Shown in pieces: positions 62,006 to 64,000 of a stretch of DNA of 64,000 bases. Source of the DNA: Vallitalea guaymasensis. GTDB lineage: Bacteria > Bacillota > Clostridia > Lachnospirales > Vallitaleaceae. Both the position numbers and the translations under genes were made by a program. Position 1 is the first letter of the stretch; each line of letters opens with the position of its first letter. The stretch spans positions 1,054,001 through 1,118,000 of the forward strand of contig NZ_CP058561.1 of assembly GCF_018141425.1 (NCBI RefSeq), given 5' to 3'. The notes under the pieces are model-generated. The model made no database searches. It worked only from the letters and a program-made list of their open reading frames with translations, and was not told the DNA's origin.

Positions 62006-62663
62006 ATTTCCTATTACCTCCTCTAATAATATAATCCACATATATACTTGGAGTACTTATGCTTTCTGGAGATAAGGTTCCACCATGAACCAATTTTTCT
62101 GTTTCAACAATCACAGTCTTACCTGCTGTTGCCATAACTTGATTAAAATTATTAGTTGTACCTCTATAAACTGTATTTCCATATACATCAGTTACGCTTC
62201 CTCTTATTAGAGATACATCTGCCTGTAAAATCTTTTCTAATATATATTTCTTACCATCTATTTCTAATACTTGTTTTCCTTCTTCAACTATTGTACCTAT
62301 TCCAGTTGGTGTTAAAACTCCACCTAAGCCCGCTCCACCTGATCTGATTCGTTCAACCAAAGTTCCTTGAGGCACTAGTTCAACTTCCATTGTTCCGTCA
62401 TTCATTTGATTTCCAGTTTCAGGATTAAGTCCTATATGTGAAGCAAATAATTTTTTAACTCTTTTTGCAACTATCAATTTCCCTACACCTTTATCAACAG
62501 TAGCAGTATCTGTTGATATAAGTATAATATCTTTTATTCCTAGCTCAAGAATATAATCTATAAGAGTTTCTGGTGCTCCACACCCCATGAATCCTCCAAC
62601 CATCAAAGTCATACCATCAAAAAAGCAATCCTTGATAGTATCTAAATCAACTACTTTCTTCAC
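61995..62663 (-). CDS. 3-oxoacid CoA-transferase subunit A
   Basis: 222 residues from GTG 62663, which follows GGAGG by 7 bases; a frame six codons longer lacks a site. CoA-binding glycine motif in [15 protein letters not shown] and [20 protein letters not shown] and [20 protein letters not shown] identify the alpha subunit (AtoD/CtfA/ScoA). Directly behind the IolJ-type aldolase, so the oxoacid may come from inositol or another dicarboxylic semialdehyde route. Confidence 0.93.
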   Translation of the reverse strand: MKKVVDLDTIKDCFFDGMTLMVGGFMGCGAPETLIDYILELGIKDIILISTDTATVDKGVGKLIVAKRVKKLFASHIGLNPETGNQMNDGTMEVELVPQGTLVERIRSGGAGLGGVLTPTGIGTIVEEGKQVLEIDGKKYILEKILQADVSLIRGSVTDVYGNTVYRGTTNNFNQVMATAGKTVIVETEKLVHGGTLSPESISTPSIYVDYIIRGGNRKYVY

Positions 62664-62674
62664 ATTTATACCTC

Positions 62675-63505
62675 CTACCAACCAAGTAAACGATATTTTT
62701 CAGTAACAACTTTTTTCATTTTTTCCATTGGTTTCTGGAATAATTGGATTCTATCAAAGATATGTGGATTTTCATTAGAAAAATCCCTCACAGTATTACC
62801 AAAAGCCATGCGTACAGCTGTACCTATATTCATTTTACCAACACCGTAATATCTTAACTTTTCTATTTGGTCATCAGGTATTCCTGTTGAACCATGAATT
62901 ACCAATGGTACTGGACAAACTTTTGCAATCTTTTCTAGTCTTTCAAAATCAATTACAGCTTTTTGTTCTGTCATACGATGAACATTACCTACTGCCACTG
63001 CAATACAATTCACATTGACTTCATTTGACATAGCCAAAACTTCTTCAACCTCTGTTAATTTTTCGCTTACATTAAGTCCTGGTTCACTATAAGAAACACA
63101 TCCTACCTCTACTTCTAGGGAAACATCACATGGACTACATATACTATAAATATCTTTGGAATTTTTTATGTTCTCTTCTATTGGATAAGCTGAGCCGTCA
63201 TACATAACTGATGTATATCCTGCTTGAATGGCTTTTGCAATATCTACAACATTTTTACCATGATCCAGATGAATACATACATCAACACTAGCTTCCTCAG
63301 CCATTTTTCTATATAATGCACCATAATATTTAACTGGCATAAAATTTGCTGCATCCTTATTTGTCATTAATAATACAGGAGCTCCAATTGTTTGCGCTAC
63401 TTCGATTATTACTTTTGCATCTTCGTAACCAAAAACATTGAACCCTGGTACGATACGATTATTTTTAACAGCAGTTTGCAGCATATTGTTCATATTCACT
63501 AACAT
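62675..63505 (-). CDS. iolJ: Class II aldolase, IolJ type (6-phospho-5-dehydro-2-deoxy-D-gluconate aldolase)
   Basis: 276 residues. Class II aldolase motifs: VPGFNVFGYEDAKVIIEVAQ, zinc His in VCIHLDHGKN, Glu in SLEVEVGCVSY and His in LVIHGSTGIPDDQI. Its start lies two bases from the IolC stop; IolC and IolJ catalyse consecutive steps of myo-inositol breakdown, giving dihydroxyacetone phosphate and malonate semialdehyde. The gene context, more than the sequence, points to IolJ rather than a general fructose-bisphosphate aldolase. Confidence 0.8.
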   Translation of the reverse strand: MLVNMNNMLQTAVKNNRIVPGFNVFGYEDAKVIIEVAQTIGAPVLLMTNKDAANFMPVKYYGALYRKMAEEASVDVCIHLDHGKNVVDIAKAIQAGYTSVMYDGSAYPIEENIKNSKDIYSICSPCDVSLEVEVGCVSYSEPGLNVSEKLTEVEEVLAMSNEVNVNCIAVAVGNVHRMTEQKAVIDFERLEKIAKVCPVPLVIHGSTGIPDDQIEKLRYYGVGKMNIGTAVRMAFGNTVRDFSNENPHIFDRIQLFQKPMEKMKKVVTEKYRLLGW

Positions 63506-63506
63506 A

Positions 63507-64000
63507 TCAATGCTCCTTTACATAGTTTTTTATAAAGTCTGTAATCTCTTCTTCTGTCGGCATTGCATCAGAACAACTATTATTTGTTACAACGATCGCG
63601 GCTGCACCTGCACCATATTTCATAGCTTCAGTGATACTTTTACCTTTTATTAATGAACTGATAACTCCTCCTGCATAAGAATCACCAGCACCTTGAGTTT
63701 TTAGTGGTTTCACAGGGAATACTTCTCCTTGCTTTTCTTCACCATTTTTCAGATATGCTATAGAACCATCTTTTCCATGTTTCACTATGACTATTTTAGC
63801 ATTATAGCTAAACCAATGATTAGCACTTACTTTATCTTCTTTATTATCTGGTAAATCTATTTTCTCAAGCATATCAAATTCTTCTCTAGTACCAATAATC
63901 ACATCACATTTTTCAGCGGCAAGACTGTAATACAAGCCTGTTTCTTCTTCTGATTTCCATGTGTATGGACGGTAATCTATATCAAAAAAGACTTTTGTAT
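63507..64000 (-). CDS. iolC: 5-dehydro-2-deoxygluconokinase (PfkB family), C-terminal part
   Basis: About 164 codons to the window edge; the start is outside. The visible part opens VFFDIDYRPYTWKSEEETGL and contains DVIIGTREEFDMLEKID and the kinase motif TQGAGDSYAGGVIS with catalytic Asp. The DYRPYTW segment is characteristic of IolC, which phosphorylates 5-dehydro-2-deoxygluconate in inositol catabolism. It is followed at once by the IolJ-type aldolase. Confidence 0.85.
   Translation of the reverse strand, partial: TKVFFDIDYRPYTWKSEEETGLYYSLAAEKCDVIIGTREEFDMLEKIDLPDNKEDKVSANHWFSYNAKIVIVKHGKDGSIAYLKNGEEKQGEVFPVKPLKTQGAGDSYAGGVISSLIKGKSITEAMKYGAGAAAIVVTNNSCSDAMPTEEEITDFIKNYVKEH

Noticed and set aside
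1-64000. CRISPR arrays, tRNA or rRNA genes
   Set aside because: No regularly spaced repeats with unique spacers, and no cloverleaf or rRNA-like conserved stretches, were seen on either strand. The integration target of the two elements is a protein gene, not a tRNA.

Overview
The window reads as a chromosome segment of a low-GC, strictly anaerobic, endospore-forming member of the Clostridia. The reasons are the AT-rich composition, strong GGAGG ribosome binding sites, desulfoferrodoxin plus rubrerythrin, a GerA-type germinant receptor operon, a sporulation-type polysaccharide deacetylase, and a type III glutamine synthetase under ANTAR control. No rRNA, tRNA or CRISPR array was seen. The genus cannot be fixed from the sequence alone.

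Left part (1-9 kb): a sugar/polyol catabolic operon (class II aldolase, GatD-like dehydrogenase, aldo/keto reductase) lies behind a LacI-type regulator with two palindromic operators. It is followed by a MarR-controlled set (AhpD-like protein, dihydrolipoyl dehydrogenase with a fused lipoyl domain, lipoate ligase) that looks like a self-contained lipoamide redox module, and by a cytosolic sulfatase.

Middle part (9-42 kb) is accessory DNA and holds the main discovery. One sporulation deacetylase gene (PdaB type, 258 codons when joined) is present in three separated pieces: codons 1-66 at 42393-42196 (minus), codons 67-178 at 36063-35728 (minus), and codons 179-258 at 15021-15263 (plus). Each break has a large serine recombinase gene ending a few bases from it, and arm-type inverted repeats characteristic of serine-integrase att sites. 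Element A (36064-42199, about 6.1 kb) consists of a complete gerA-type operon whose last gene is the recombinase. Its att sites are in direct orientation, so excision would rejoin codons 66 and 67 in frame. Element B (about 15000-35727) carries secreted FN3 and PPC-domain proteins, a relic phage lysogeny region, an ImmA-like protease, an AIPR + DUF262 putative defence pair, a restriction-like protein, an IS110 element with a candidate bridge RNA, a radical SAM protein and the second recombinase. Its att sites are head to head, so recombination between them as now arranged would invert 20.7 kb and restore the deacetylase reading frame. Inverted IS1182-type remnants and inverted FN3 gene copies near 15-20 kb suggest a secondary inversion. 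To the left of element B lie an LXG-like secreted effector candidate and many small orphan genes.

Right part (42.6-64 kb) is ordinary chromosome: aldo/keto reductase, BioY under a BirA-type operator, an MFS exporter behind a leader-peptide attenuator, an ENPP-type phosphodiesterase, the oxygen-defence pair Dfx/Rbr, YigZ, a second lipoate ligase, a GH3 beta-glucosidase with a divergent AraC regulator, a PfkB sugar kinase, and a glnA-ANTAR-glnN nitrogen cluster whose leader shows both ANTAR hexaloop hairpins and an overlapping terminator. It ends in an inositol-catabolic end segment (IolC, IolJ) continuing into a CoA-transferase and thiolase.
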